From assembly GCA_037893225.1 (NCBI GenBank), contig JAZGUH010000761.1, forward strand, positions 110,614 to 174,613: DNA of 64,000 nt, in the 5' to 3' direction. The notes under the pieces are model-generated. The model ran no database searches. It was not told the origin of the DNA and was given only the letters and a program-made list of their open reading frames with translations. How positions within the stretch are numbered: the stretch's first letter is position 1; every line of letters starts with the position of its first letter. Shown piece by piece: positions 25,974 through 41,043 of the stretch. The position numbers were made by a program, and so were the translations under genes. Source of the DNA: Hippasteria phrygiana. Taxonomy: Eukaryota; Echinodermata; Asteroidea; Valvatida; Goniasteridae.

Positions 25974-28060
25974 TTCAGTAATTTTGACATGTATGGATAG
26001 CTTAGATCTGGCGCTACATGTTGCAATTATCGGCGGCTTCTTAGAGTTAAAACTTGTGGAGAAAATTCAAACCTCGCAATGTTTATTTTCTTTCCGGCCA
26101 ACATCTGTGTGCATATTACCTTCTATTTATTGCTCCATGCCTGTCAAATTCCCTAGGGTATGACTTGCTTTACTCATTCATAATTGCATGAAATATCAAC
26201 CAAATTCAGTAATTATGACATGTATGGATAGCTTAGATCTGGCGCTACATGTTGCAATTATCGGCGGCTTCTTAGAGTTAACACTTGTGGAGAAAATTCA
26301 AACCTCGCAATGTTTATTTTCTTTCCGGCCAACATCTGTGTACATATTACCGTCTATTTATTGCTCCATGCATGTCAAATTCCCTGGGGTATGGACTTGC
26401 TTTACTCATTCATAATTGCATGAAATATCAACCAAATTCAGTAATTTTGACATGTATGGATAGCTTAGATCTGGCGCTACATGTTGCAATTATCGGCGGT
26501 TTCTTAGAGTTAAAACTTGTGGAGAAAATTCAAACCTCGCAATGTTTATTTTCTTTCCGGCCAACATCTGTGTACATGTTACCGTCTATTTATTGCTCCA
26601 TGCATGTCAAATTCCCTGGGGTATGGACTTGCTTTACTCATTCATAATTGCATGAAATATCAACCAAATTCAGTAATTTTGACATGTATGGATAGCTTAG
26701 ATCTGGCGCTACATGTTGCAATTATCGGCGGCTTCTTAGAGTTAAAACTTGTGGAGAAAATTCAAACCTCGCAATGTTTATTTTCTTTCCGGCCAACATC
26801 TGTGTACATGTTACCGTCTATTTATTGCTCCATGCATGTCAAATTCCCTGGGGTATGGACTTGCTTTACTCATTCATAATTGCATGAAATATCAACCAAA
26901 TTCAGTAATTTTGACATGTATGGATAGCTTAGATCTGGCGCTACATGTTGCAATTATCGGCGGCTTCTTAGAGTTAACACTTGTGGAGAAAATTCAAACC
27001 TCGCAATGTTTATTTTCTTCCCGGCCACCATCTGTGTGCAGATTACCTTTTATTTATTGCTCCATGCCTGTCAAATTCCCTGGGGTATGGACTTGCTTTA
27101 CTCATTCATAATTGCATGAAATATCAACCAAATTCAGTAATTTTGACATGTATGGATAGCTTAGATCTGGCGCTACATGTTGCAATTATCGGCGGCTTCT
27201 TAGAGTTAACACTTGTGGAGAAAATTCAAACCTCGCAATGTTTATTTTCTTCCCGGCCAACATCTGTGTGCAGATTACCTTTTATTTATTGCTCCATGCC
27301 TGTCAAATTCCCTGGGGTATGGACTTGCTTTACTCATTCATAATTGCATGAAATATCAACCAAATTCAGTAATTTTGACATGTATGGATAGCTTAGATCT
27401 GGCGCTACATGTTGCAATTATCGGCGGCTTCTTAGAGTTAAAACTTGTGGAGAAAATTCAAACCTCGCAATGTTTATTTTCTTTCCGGCCAACATCTGTG
27501 TACATGTTACCGTCTATTTATTGCTCCATGCATGTCAAATTCCCTGGGGTATGGACTTGCTTTACTCATTCATAATTGCATGAAATATCAACCAAATTCA
27601 GTAATTTTGACATGTATGGATAGCTTAGATCTGGCGCTACATGTTGCAATTATCGGCGGCTTCTTAGAGTTAACACTTGTGGAGAAAATTCAAACCTCGC
27701 AATGTTTATTTTCTTTCCGGCCAACATCTGTGTACATATTACCGTCTATTTATTGCTCCATGCATGTCAAATTCCCTGGGGTATGGACTTGCTTTACTCA
27801 TTCATAATTGCATGAAATATCAACCAAATTCAGTAATTTTGACATGTATGGATAGCTTAGATCTGGCGCTACATGTTGCAATTATCGGCGGTTTCTTAGA
27901 GTTAAAACTTGTGGAGAAAATTCAAACCTCGCAATGTTTATTTTCTTTCCGGCCAACATCTGTGTACATGTTACCGTCTATTTATTGCTCCATGCATGTC
28001 AAATTCCCTGGGGTATGGACTTGCTTTACTCATTCATAATTGCATGAAATATCAACCAAA
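25974..28060 (+). repeat. Nine-unit block D-Y1-C1-C2-PL-PL'-C2-Y1t-C1
   Basis: The PL' unit at 27133-27364 has P states at 120, 138, 141, 142, 148 and 150 but a at 128 (cccggccaaca), the only such mosaic block I saw. It lies directly beside a normal PL, which suggests a short conversion tract or a reversion. Confidence 0.86.
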
Positions 28061-29916
28061 TTCAGTAATTTTGACATGTATGGATAGCTTAGATCTGGCG
28101 CTACATGTTGCAATTATCGGCGGCTTCTTAGAGTTAACACTTGTGGAGAAAATTCAAACCTCGCAATGTTTATTTTCTTCCCGGCCACCATCTGTGTGCA
28201 GATTACCTTTTATTTATTGCTCCATGCCTGTCAAATTCCCTGGGGTATGGACTTGCTTTACTCATTGATAATTGCATGAAATATCAACCAAATTCAGTAA
28301 TTATGACATGTATGGATAGCTTAGATCTGGCGCTACATGTTGCAATTATCGGCGGCTTCTTAGAGTTAACACTTGTGGAGAAAATTCAAACCTCGCAATG
28401 TTTATTTTCTTTCCGGCCAACATCTGTGTACATATTACCGTCTATTTATTGCTCCATGCATGTCAAATTCCCTGGGGTATGGACTTGCTTTACTCATTCA
28501 TAATTGCATGAAATATCAACCAAATTCAGTAATTTTGACATGTATGGATAGCTTAGATCTGGCGCTACATGTTGCAATTATCGGCGGCTTCTTAGAGTTA
28601 ACACTTGTGGAGAAAATTCAAACCTCGCAATGTTTATTTTCTTCCCGGCCACCATCTGTGTGCAGATTACCTTTTATTTATTGCTCCATGCCTGTCAAAT
28701 TCCCTGGGGTATGGACTTGCTTTACTCATTGATAATTGCATGAAATATCAACCAAATTCAGTAATTATGACATGTATGGATAGCTTAGATCTGGCGCTAC
28801 ATGTTGCAATTATCGGCGGCTTCTTAGAGTTAACACTTGTGGAGAAAATTCAAACCTCGCAATGTTTATTTTCTTTCCGGCCAACATCTGTGTACATATT
28901 ACCGTCTATTTATTGCTCCATGCATGTCAAATTCCCTGGGGTATGGACTTGCTTTACTCATTCATAATTGCATGAAATATCAACCAAATTCAGTAATTTT
29001 GACATGTATGGATAGCTTAGATCTGGCGCTACATGTTGCAATTATCGGCGGCTTCTTAGAGTTAACACTTGTGGAGAAAATTCAAACCTCGCAATGTTTA
29101 TTTTCTTCCCGGCCACCATCTGTGTGCAGATTACCTTTTATTTATTGCTCCATGCCTGTCAAATTCCCTGGGGTATGGACTTGCTTTACTCATTGATAAT
29201 TGCATGAAATATCAACCAAATTCAGTAATTATGACATGTATGGATAGCTTAGATCTGGCGCTACATGTTGCAATTATCGGCGGCTTCTTAGAGTTAACAC
29301 TTGTGGAGAAAATTCAAACCTCGCAATGTTTATTTTCTTTCCGGCCAACATCTGTGTACATATTACCGTCTATTTATTGCTCCATGCATGTCAAATTCCC
29401 TGGGGTATGGACTTGCTTTACTCATTCATAATTGCATGAAATATCAACCAAATTCAGTAATTTTGACATGTATGGATAGCTTAGATCTGGCGCTACATGT
29501 TGCAATTATCGGCGGCTTCTTAGAGTTAACACTTGTGGAGAAAATTCAAACCTCGCAATGTTTATTTTCTTCCCGGCCACCATCTGTGTGCAGATTACCT
29601 TTTATTTATTGCTCCATGCCTGTCAAATTCCCTGGGGTATGGACTTGCTTTACTCATTGATAATTGCATGAAATATCAACCAAATTCAGTAATTATGACA
29701 TGTATGGATAGCTTAGATCTGGCGCTACATGTTGCAATTATCGGCGGCTTCTTAGAGTTAACACTTGTGGAGAAAATTCAAACCTCGCAATGTTTATTTT
29801 CTTTCCGGCCAACATCTGTGTACATATTACCGTCTATTTATTGCTCCATGCATGTCAAATTCCCTGGGGTATGGACTTGCTTTACTCATTCATAATTGCA
29901 TGAAATATCAACCAAA
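28061..29916 (+). repeat. Pg-Y1 dimer array, 464 bp x 4
   Basis: Pg and Y1 alternate four times, at 28061, 28525, 28989 and 29453. Every Y1 keeps a at position 11 although no D is present, so the array probably arose from a Pg-D-Y1 junction by loss of D and was then amplified. It is the most regular short-period domain of the window. Confidence 0.91.
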
Positions 29917-30844
29917 TTCAGTAATTTTGACATGTATGGATAGCTTAGATCTGGCGCTACATGTTGCAATTATCGGCGGCTTCTTAGAGTTAACACTTGT
30001 GGAGAAAATTCAAACCTCGCAATGTTTATTTTCTTCCCGGCCACCATCTGTGTGCAGATTACCTTTTATTTATTGCTCCATGCCTGTCAAATTCCCTGGG
30101 GTATGGACTTGCTTTACTCATTCATAATTGCATGAAATATCAACCAAATTCAGTAATTTTGACATGTATGGATAGCTTAGATCTGGCGCTACATGTTGCA
30201 ATTATCGGCGGCTTCTTAGAGTTAACACTTGTGGAGAAAATTCAAACCTCGCAATGTTTATTTTCTTCCCGGCCACCATCTGTGTGCAGATTACCTTTTA
30301 TTTATTGCTCCATGCCTGTCAAATTCCCTGGGGTATGGACTTGCTTTACTCATTCATAATTGCATGAAATATCAACCAAATTCAGTAATTTTGACATGTA
30401 TGGATAGCTTAGATCTGGCGCTACATGTTGCAATTATCGGCGGCTTCTTAGAGTTAAAACTTGTGGAGAAAATTCAAACCTCGCAATGTTTATTTTCTTT
30501 CCGGCCAACATCTGTGTACATGTTACCGTCTATTTATTGCTCCATGCATGTCAAATTCCCTGGGGTATGGACTTGCTTTACTCATTCATAATTGCATGAA
30601 ATATCAACCAAATTCAGTAATTTTGACATGTATGGATAGCTTAGATCTGGCGCTACATGTTGCAATTATCGGCGGCTTCTTAGAGTTAACACTTGTGGAG
30701 AAAATTCAAACCTCGCAATGTTTATTTTCTTCCCGGCCACCATCTGTGTGCAGATTACCTTTTATTTATTGCTCCATGCCTGTCAAATTCCCTGGGGTAT
30801 GGACTTGCTTTACTCATTCATAATTGCATGAAATATCAACCAAA
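29917..30844 (+). repeat. Transition units PL-PL-C2-PL
   Basis: Four 232-bp units between the Pg-Y1 dimers and the first D of the next domain. A PL-PL doublet also occurs at 26.9-27.4 kb. Confidence 0.85.
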
Positions 30845-33800
30845 TTCAGTAATTTTGACATGTATGGATAGCTTAGATCTGGCGCTACATGTTGCAATTA
30901 TCGGCGGCTTCTTAGAGTTAAAACTTGTGGAGAAAATTCAAACCTCGCAATGTTTATTTTCTTTCCGGCCAACATCTGTGTGCATATTACCTTCTATTTA
31001 TTGCTCCATGCCTGTCAAATTCCCTAGGGTATGACTTGCTTTACTCATTCATAATTGCATGAAATATCAACCAAATTCAGTAATTTTGACATGTATGGAT
31101 AGCTTAGATCTGGCGCTACATGTTGCAATTATCGGCGGCTTCTTAGAGTTAACACTTGTGGAGAAAATTCAAACCTCGCAATGTTTATTTTCTTCCCGGC
31201 CACCATCTGTGTGCAGATTACCTTTTATTTATTGCTCCATGCCTGTCAAATTCCCTGGGGTATGGACTTGCTTTACTCATTGATAATTGCATGAAATATC
31301 AACCAAATTCAGTAATTTTGACATGTATGGATAGCTTAGATCTGGCGCTACATGTTGCAATTATCGGCGGCTTCTTAGAGTTAAAACTTGTGGAGAAAAT
31401 TCAAACCTCGCAATGTTTATTTTCTTTCCGGCCAACATCTGTGTGCATATTACCTTCTATTTATTGCTCCATGCCTGTCAAATTCCCTAGGGTATGACTT
31501 GCTTTACTCATTCATAATTGCATGAAATATCAACCAAATTCAGTAATTATGACATGTATGGATAGCTTAGATCTGGCGCTACATGTTGCAATTATCGGCG
31601 GCTTCTTAGAGTTAACACTTGTGGAGAAAATTCAAACCTCGCAATGTTTATTTTCTTTCCGGCCAACATCTGTGTACATATTACCGTCTATTTATTGCTC
31701 CATGCATGTCAAATTCCCTGGGGTATGGACTTGCTTTACTCATTCATAATTGCATGAAATATCAACCAAATTCAGTAATTTTGACATGTATGGATAGCTT
31801 AGATCTGGCGCTACATGTTGCAATTATCGGCGGTTTCTTAGAGTTAAAACTTGTGGAGAAAATTCAAACCTCGCAATGTTTATTTTCTTTCCGGCCAACA
31901 TCTGTGTACATGTTACCGTCTATTTATTGCTCCATGCATGTCAAATTCCCTGGGGTATGGACTTGCTTTACTCATTCATAATTGCATGAAATATCAACCA
32001 AATTCAGTAATTTTGACATGTATGGATAGCTTAGATCTGGCGCTACATGTTGCAATTATCGGCGGCTTCTTAGAGTTAACACTTGTGGAGAAAATTCAAA
32101 CCTCGCAATGTTTATTTTCTTCCCGGCCACCATCTGTGTGCAGATTACCTTTTATTTATTGCTCCATGCCTGTCAAATTCCCTGGGGTATGGACTTGCTT
32201 TACTCATTCATAATTGCATGAAATATCAACCAAATTCAGTAATTTTGACATGTATGGATAGCTTAGATCTGGCGCTACATGTTGCAATTATCGGCGGCTT
32301 CTTAGAGTTAAAACTTGTGGAGAAAATTCAAACCTCGCAATGTTTATTTTCTTTCCGGCCAACATCTGTGTACATGTTACCGTCTATTTATTGCTCCATG
32401 CATGTCAAATTCCCTGGGGTATGGACTTGCTTTACTCATTCATAATTGCATGAAATATCAACCAAATTCAGTAATTTTGACATGTATGGATAGCTTAGAT
32501 CTGGCGCTACATGTTGCAATTATCGGCGGCTTCTTAGAGTTAACACTTGTGGAGAAAATTCAAACCTCGCAATGTTTATTTTCTTCCCGGCCACCATCTG
32601 TGTGCAGATTACCTTTTATTTATTGCTCCATGCCTGTCAAATTCCCTGGGGTATGGACTTGCTTTACTCATTCATAATTGCATGAAATATCAACCAAATT
32701 CAGTAATTTTGACATGTATGGATAGCTTAGATCTGGCGCTACATGTTGCAATTATCGGCGGCTTCTTAGAGTTAAAACTTGTGGAGAAAATTCAAACCTC
32801 GCAATGTTTATTTTCTTTCCGGCCAACATCTGTGTGCATATTACCTTCTATTTATTGCTCCATGCCTGTCAAATTCCCTAGGGTATGACTTGCTTTACTC
32901 ATTCATAATTGCATGAAATATCAACCAAATTCAGTAATTATGACATGTATGGATAGCTTAGATCTGGCGCTACATGTTGCAATTATCGGCGGCTTCTTAG
33001 AGTTAACACTTGTGGAGAAAATTCAAACCTCGCAATGTTTATTTTCTTCCCGGCCACCATCTGTGTGCAGATTACCTTTTATTTATTGCTCCATGCCTGT
33101 CAAATTCCCTGGGGTATGGACTTGCTTTACTCATTGATAATTGCATGAAATATCAACCAAATTCAGTAATTTTGACATGTATGGATAGCTTAGATCTGGC
33201 GCTACATGTTGCAATTATCGGCGGCTTCTTAGAGTTAAAACTTGTGGAGAAAATTCAAACCTCGCAATGTTTATTTTCTTTCCGGCCAACATCTGTGTGC
33301 ATATTACCTTCTATTTATTGCTCCATGCCTGTCAAATTCCCTAGGGTATGACTTGCTTTACTCATTCATAATTGCATGAAATATCAACCAAATTCAGTAA
33401 TTATGACATGTATGGATAGCTTAGATCTGGCGCTACATGTTGCAATTATCGGCGGCTTCTTAGAGTTAACACTTGTGGAGAAAATTCAAACCTCGCAATG
33501 TTTATTTTCTTTCCGGCCAACATCTGTGTACATATTACCGTCTATTTATTGCTCCATGCATGTCAAATTCCCTGGGGTATGGACTTGCTTTACTCATTCA
33601 TAATTGCATGAAATATCAACCAAATTCAGTAATTTTGACATGTATGGATAGCTTAGATCTGGCGCTACATGTTGCAATTATCGGCGGTTTCTTAGAGTTA
33701 AAACTTGTGGAGAAAATTCAAACCTCGCAATGTTTATTTTCTTTCCGGCCAACATCTGTGTACATGTTACCGTCTATTTATTGCTCCATGCATGTCAAAT

Positions 33801-36800
33801 TCCCTGGGGTATGGACTTGCTTTACTCATTCATAATTGCATGAAATATCAACCAAATTCAGTAATTTTGACATGTATGGATAGCTTAGATCTGGCGCTAC
33901 ATGTTGCAATTATCGGCGGCTTCTTAGAGTTAACACTTGTGGAGAAAATTCAAACCTCGCAATGTTTATTTTCTTCCCGGCCACCATCTGTGTGCAGATT
34001 ACCTTTTATTTATTGCTCCATGCCTGTCAAATTCCCTGGGGTATGGACTTGCTTTACTCATTCAAAATTGCATGAAATATCAACCAAATTCAGTAATTTT
34101 GACATGTATGGATAGCTTAGATCTGGCGCTACATGTTGCAATTATCGGCGGCTTCTTAGAGTTAAAACTTGTGGAGAAAATTCAAACCTCGCAATGTTTA
34201 TTTTCTTTCCGGCCAACATCTGTGTGCATATTACCTTCTATTTATTGCTCCATGCCTGTCAAATTCCCTAGGGTATGACTTGCTTTACTCATTCATAATT
34301 GCATGAAATATCAACCAAATTCAGTAATTATGACATGTATGGATAGCTTAGATCTGGCGCTACATGTTGCAATTATCGGCGGCTTCTTAGAGTTAACACT
34401 TGTGGAGAAAATTCAAACCTCGCAATGTTTATTTTCTTCCCGGCCACCATCTGTGTGCAGATTACCTTTTATTTATTGCTCCATGCCTGTCAAATTCCCT
34501 GGGGTATGGACTTGCTTTACTCATTGATAATTGCATGAAATATCAACCAAATTCAGTAATTTTGACATGTATGGATAGCTTAGATCTGGCGCTACATGTT
34601 GCAATTATCGGCGGCTTCTTAGAGTTAAAACTTGTGGAGAAAATTCAAACCTCGCAATGTTTATTTTCTTTCCGGCCAACATCTGTGTGCATATTACCTT
34701 CTATTTATTGCTCCATGCCTGTCAAATTCCCTAGGGTATGACTTGCTTTACTCATTCATAATTGCATGAAATATCAACCAAATTCAGTAATTATGACATG
34801 TATGGATAGCTTAGATCTGGCGCTACATGTTGCAATTATCGGCGGCTTCTTAGAGTTAACACTTGTGGAGAAAATTCAAACCTCGCAATGTTTATTTTCT
34901 TTCCGGCCAACATCTGTGTACATATTACCGTCTATTTATTGCTCCATGCATGTCAAATTCCCTGGGGTATGGACTTGCTTTACTCATTCATAATTGCATG
35001 AAATATCAACCAAATTCAGTAATTTTGACATGTATGGATAGCTTAGATCTGGCGCTACATGTTGCAATTATCGGCGGTTTCTTAGAGTTAAAACTTGTGG
35101 AGAAAATTCAAACCTCGCAATGTTTATTTTCTTTCCGGCCAACATCTGTGTACATGTTACCGTCTATTTATTGCTCCATGCATGTCAAATTCCCTGGGGT
35201 ATGGACTTGCTTTACTCATTCATAATTGCATGAAATATCAACCAAATTCAGTAATTTTGACATGTATGGATAGCTTAGATCTGGCGCTACATGTTGCAAT
35301 TATCGGCGGCTTCTTAGAGTTAACACTTGTGGAGAAAATTCAAACCTCGCAATGTTTATTTTCTTTCCGGCCAACATCTGTGTACATATTACCGTCTATT
35401 TATTGCTCCATGCATGTCAAATTCCCTGGGGTATGGACTTGCTTTACTCATTCATAATTGCATGAAATATCAACCAAATTCAGTAATTTTGACATGTATG
35501 GATAGCTTAGATCTGGCGCTACATGTTGCAATTATCGGCGGTTTCTTAGAGTTAAAACTTGTGGAGAAAATTCAAACCTCGCAATGTTTATTTTCTTTCC
35601 GGCCAACATCTGTGTACATGTTACCGTCTATTTATTGCTCCATGCATGTCAAATTCCCTGGGGTATGGACTTGCTTTACTCATTCATAATTGCATGAAAT
35701 ATCAACCAAATTCAGTAATTTTGACATGTATGGATAGCTTAGATCTGGCGCTACATGTTGCAATTATCGGCGGCTTCTTAGAGTTAACACTTGTGGAGAA
35801 AATTCAAACCTCGCAATGTTTATTTTCTTCCCGGCCACCATCTGTGTGCAGATTACCTTTTATTTATTGCTCCATGCCTGTCAAATTCCCTGGGGTATGG
35901 ACTTGCTTTACTCATTCATAATTGCATGAAATATCAACCAAATTCAGTAATTTTGACATGTATGGATAGCTTAGATCTGGCGCTACATGTTGCAATTATC
36001 GGCGGCTTCTTAGAGTTAAAACTTGTGGAGAAAATTCAAACCTCGCAATGTTTATTTTCTTTCCGGCCAACATCTGTGTACATGTTACCGTCTATTTATT
36101 GCTCCATGCATGTCAAATTCCCTGGGGTATGGACTTGCTTTACTCATTCATAATTGCATGAAATATCAACCAAATTCAGTAATTTTGACATGTATGGATA
36201 GCTTAGATCTGGCGCTACATGTTGCAATTATCGGCGGCTTCTTAGAGTTAACACTTGTGGAGAAAATTCAAACCTCGCAATGTTTATTTTCTTCCCGGCC
36301 ACCATCTGTGTGCAGATTACCTTTTATTTATTGCTCCATGCCTGTCAAATTCCCTGGGGTATGGACTTGCTTTACTCATTCATAATTGCATGAAATATCA
36401 ACCAAATTCAGTAATTTTGACATGTATGGATAGCTTAGATCTGGCGCTACATGTTGCAATTATCGGCGGCTTCTTAGAGTTAAAACTTGTGGAGAAAATT
36501 CAAACCTCGCAATGTTTATTTTCTTTCCGGCCAACATCTGTGTGCATATTACCTTCTATTTATTGCTCCATGCCTGTCAAATTCCCTAGGGTATGACTTG
36601 CTTTACTCATTCATAATTGCATGAAATATCAACCAAATTCAGTAATTATGACATGTATGGATAGCTTAGATCTGGCGCTACATGTTGCAATTATCGGCGG
36701 CTTCTTAGAGTTAACACTTGTGGAGAAAATTCAAACCTCGCAATGTTTATTTTCTTCCCGGCCACCATCTGTGTGCAGATTACCTTTTATTTATTGCTCC

Positions 36801-38491
36801 ATGCCTGTCAAATTCCCTGGGGTATGGACTTGCTTTACTCATTGATAATTGCATGAAATATCAACCAAATTCAGTAATTTTGACATGTATGGATAGCTTA
36901 GATCTGGCGCTACATGTTGCAATTATCGGCGGCTTCTTAGAGTTAAAACTTGTGGAGAAAATTCAAACCTCGCAATGTTTATTTTCTTTCCGGCCAACAT
37001 CTGTGTGCATATTACCTTCTATTTATTGCTCCATGCCTGTCAAATTCCCTAGGGTATGACTTGCTTTACTCATTCATAATTGCATGAAATATCAACCAAA
37101 TTCAGTAATTATGACATGTATGGATAGCTTAGATCTGGCGCTACATGTTGCAATTATCGGCGGCTTCTTAGAGTTAACACTTGTGGAGAAAATTCAAACC
37201 TCGCAATGTTTATTTTCTTTCCGGCCAACATCTGTGTACATATTACCGTCTATTTATTGCTCCATGCATGTCAAATTCCCTGGGGTATGGACTTGCTTTA
37301 CTCATTCATAATTGCATGAAATATCAACCAAATTCAGTAATTTTGACATGTATGGATAGCTTAGATCTGGCGCTACATGTTGCAATTATCGGCGGTTTCT
37401 TAGAGTTAAAACTTGTGGAGAAAATTCAAACCTCGCAATGTTTATTTTCTTTCCGGCCAACATCTGTGTACATGTTACCGTCTATTTATTGCTCCATGCA
37501 TGTCAAATTCCCTGGGGTATGGACTTGCTTTACTCATTCATAATTGCATGAAATATCAACCAAATTCAGTAATTTTGACATGTATGGATAGCTTAGATCT
37601 GGCGCTACATGTTGCAATTATCGGCGGCTTCTTAGAGTTAACACTTGTGGAGAAAATTCAAACCTCGCAATGTTTATTTTCTTCCCGGCCACCATCTGTG
37701 TGCAGATTACCTTTTATTTATTGCTCCATGCCTGTCAAATTCCCTGGGGTATGGACTTGCTTTACTCATTCATAATTGCATGAAATATCAACCAAATTCA
37801 GTAATTTTGACATGTATGGATAGCTTAGATCTGGCGCTACATGTTGCAATTATCGGCGGCTTCTTAGAGTTAAAACTTGTGGAGAAAATTCAAACCTCGC
37901 AATGTTTATTTTCTTTCCGGCCAACATCTGTGTACATGTTACCGTCTATTTATTGCTCCATGCATGTCAAATTCCCTGGGGTATGGACTTGCTTTACTCA
38001 TTCATAATTGCATGAAATATCAACCAAATTCAGTAATTTTGACATGTATGGATAGCTTAGATCTGGCGCTACATGTTGCAATTATCGGCGGCTTCTTAGA
38101 GTTAACACTTGTGGAGAAAATTCAAACCTCGCAATGTTTATTTTCTTCCCGGCCACCATCTGTGTGCAGATTACCTTTTATTTATTGCTCCATGCCTGTC
38201 AAATTCCCTGGGGTATGGACTTGCTTTACTCATTCATAATTGCATGAAATATCAACCAAATTCAGTAATTTTGACATGTATGGATAGCTTAGATCTGGCG
38301 CTACATGTTGCAATTATCGGCGGCTTCTTAGAGTTAAAACTTGTGGAGAAAATTCAAACCTCGCAATGTTTATTTTCTTTCCGGCCAACATCTGTGTGCA
38401 TATTACCTTCTATTTATTGCTCCATTCCTGTCAAATTCCCTAGGGTATGACTTGCTTTACTCATTCATAATTGCATGAAATATCAACCAAA
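30845..38491 (+). repeat. HOR domain containing D-Pg-D modules
   Basis: After D-Pg-D (30845-31538) come four blocks that start with Y1. 31539-33392 (1854 bp) is Y1-C1-PL-C2-PL-D-Pg-D. 33393-34782 (1390 bp) is the same without PL-C2. 34783-37100 (2318 bp) is the same with Y1t-C1 added after the first Y1-C1. 37101-38491 (1391 bp) stops after the first D. D is therefore much denser here than elsewhere. Private changes: tcaaaatt near 34064, which removes the usual taa, and ccattcctg near 38426. Confidence 0.89.
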
Positions 38492-41043
38492 TTCAGTAAT
38501 TATGACATGTATGGATAGCTTAGATCTGGCGCTACATGTTGCAATTATCGGCGGCTTCTTAGAGTTAACACTTGTGGAGAAAATTCAAACCTCGCAATGT
38601 TTATTTTCTTTCCGGCCAACATCTGTGTACATATTACCGTCTATTTATTGCTCCATGCATGTCAAATTCCCTGGGGTATGGACTTGCTTTACTCATTCAT
38701 AATTGCATGAAATATCAACCAAATTCAGTAATTTTGACATGTATGGATAGCTTAGATCTGGCGCTACATGTTGCAATTATCGGCGGCTTCTTAGAGTTAA
38801 CACTTGTGGAGAAAATTCAAACCTCGCAATGTTTATTTTCTTTCCGGCCAACATCTGTGTACATATTACGGTCTATTTATTGCTCCATGCATGTCAAATT
38901 CCCTGGGGTATGGACTTGCTTTACTCATTCATAATTGCATGAAATATCAACCAAATTCAGTAATTTTGACATGTATGGATAGCTTAGATCTGGCGCTACA
39001 TGTTGCAATTATCGGCGGTTTCTTAGAGTTAAAACTTGTGGAGAAAATTCAAACCTCGCAATGTTTATTTTCTTTCCGGCCAACATCTGTGTACATGTTA
39101 CCGTCTATTTATTGCTCCATGCATGTCAAATTCCCTGGGGTATGGACTTGCTTTACTCATTCATAATTGCATGAAATATCAACCAAATTCAGTAATTTTG
39201 ACATGTATGGATAGCTTAGATCTGGCGCTACATGTTGCAATTATCGGCGGCTTCTTAGAGTTAACACTTGTGGAGAAAATTCAAACCTCGCAATGTTTAT
39301 TTTCTTCCCGGCCACCATCTGTGTGCAGATTACCTTTTATTTATTGCTCCATGCCTGTCAAATTCCCTGGGGTATGGACTTGCTTTACTCATTCATAATT
39401 GCATGAAATATCAACCAAATTCAGTAATTTTGACATGTATGGATAGCTTAGATCTGGCGCTACATGTTGCAATTATCGGCGGCTTCTTAGAGTTAACACT
39501 TGTGGAGAAAATTCAAACCTCGCAATGTTTATTTTCTTTCCGGCCAACATCTGTGTACATATTACCGTCTATTTATTGCTCCATGCATGTCAAATTCCCT
39601 GGGGTATGGACTTGCTTTACTCATTCATAATTGCATGAAATATCAACCAAATTCAGTAATTTTGACATGTATGGATAGCTTAGATCTGGCGCTACATGTT
39701 GCAATTATCGGCGGTTTCTTAGAGTTAAAACTTGTGGAGAAAATTCAAACCTCGCAATGTTTATTTTCTTTCCGGCCAACATCTGTGTACATGTTACCGT
39801 CTATTTATTGCTCCATGCATGTCAAATTCCCTGGGGTATGGACTTGCTTTACTCATTCATAATTGCATGAAATATCAACCAAATTCAGTAATTTTGACAT
39901 GTATGGATAGCTTAGATCTGGCGCTACATGTTGCAATTATCGGCGGCTTCTTAGAGTTAACACTTGTGGAGAAAATTCAAACCTCGCAATGTTTATTTTC
40001 TTCCCGGCCACCATCTGTGTGCAGATTACCTTTTATTTATTGCTCCATGCATGTCAAATTCCCTGGGGTATGGACTTGCTTTACTCATTCATAATTGCAT
40101 GAAATATCAACCAAATTCAGTAATTTTGACATGTATGGATAGCTTAGATCTGGCGCTACATGTTGCAATTATCGGCGGCTTCTTAGAGTTAAAACTTGTG
40201 GAGAAAATTCAAACCTCGCAATGTTTATTTTCTTTCCGGCCAACATCTGTGTACATGTTACCGTCTATTTATTGCTCCATGCATGTCAAATTCCCTGGGG
40301 TATGGACTTGCTTTACTCATTCATAATTGCATGAAATATCAACCAAATTCAGTAATTTTGACATGTATGGATAGCTTAGATCTGGCGCTACATGTTGCAA
40401 TTATCGGCGGCTTCTTAGAGTTAACACTTGTGGAGAAAATTCAAACCTCGCAATGTTTATTTTCTTTCCGGCCAACATCTGTGTACATATTACCGTCTAT
40501 TTATTGCTCCATGCATGTCAAATTCCCTGGGGTATGGACTTGCTTTACTCATTCATAATTGCATGAAATATCAACCAAATTCAGTAATTTTGACATGTAT
40601 GGATAGCTTAGATCTGGCGCTACATGTTGCAATTATCGGCGGTTTCTTAGAGTTAAAACTTGTGGAGAAAATTCAAACCTCGCAATGTTTATTTTCTTTC
40701 CGGCCAACATCTGTGTACATGTTACCGTCTATTTATTGCTCCATGCATGTCAAATTCCCTGGGGTATGGACTTGCTTTACTCATTCATAATTGCATGAAA
40801 TATCAACCAAATTCAGTAATTTTGACATGTATGGATAGCTTAGATCTGGCGCTACATGTTGCAATTATCGGCGGCTTCTTAGAGTTAACACTTGTGGAGA
40901 AAATTCAAACCTCGCAATGTTTATTTTCTTCCCGGCCACCATCTGTGTGCAGATTACCTTTTATTTATTGCTCCATGCCTGTCAAATTCCCTGGGGTATG
41001 GACTTGCTTTACTCATTCATAATTGCATGAAATATCAACCAAA
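38492..41043 (+). repeat. Eleven-unit block without internal D
   Basis: Order: Y1, Y1t, C1, PL, Y1t, C1, PM, C2, Y1t, C1, PL. The second unit has a private c-to-g near 38870 (attacggtc). The three-unit module Y-C1-P occurs three times with minor changes, the same module that expands at 53.8-61.4 kb. Confidence 0.86.
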
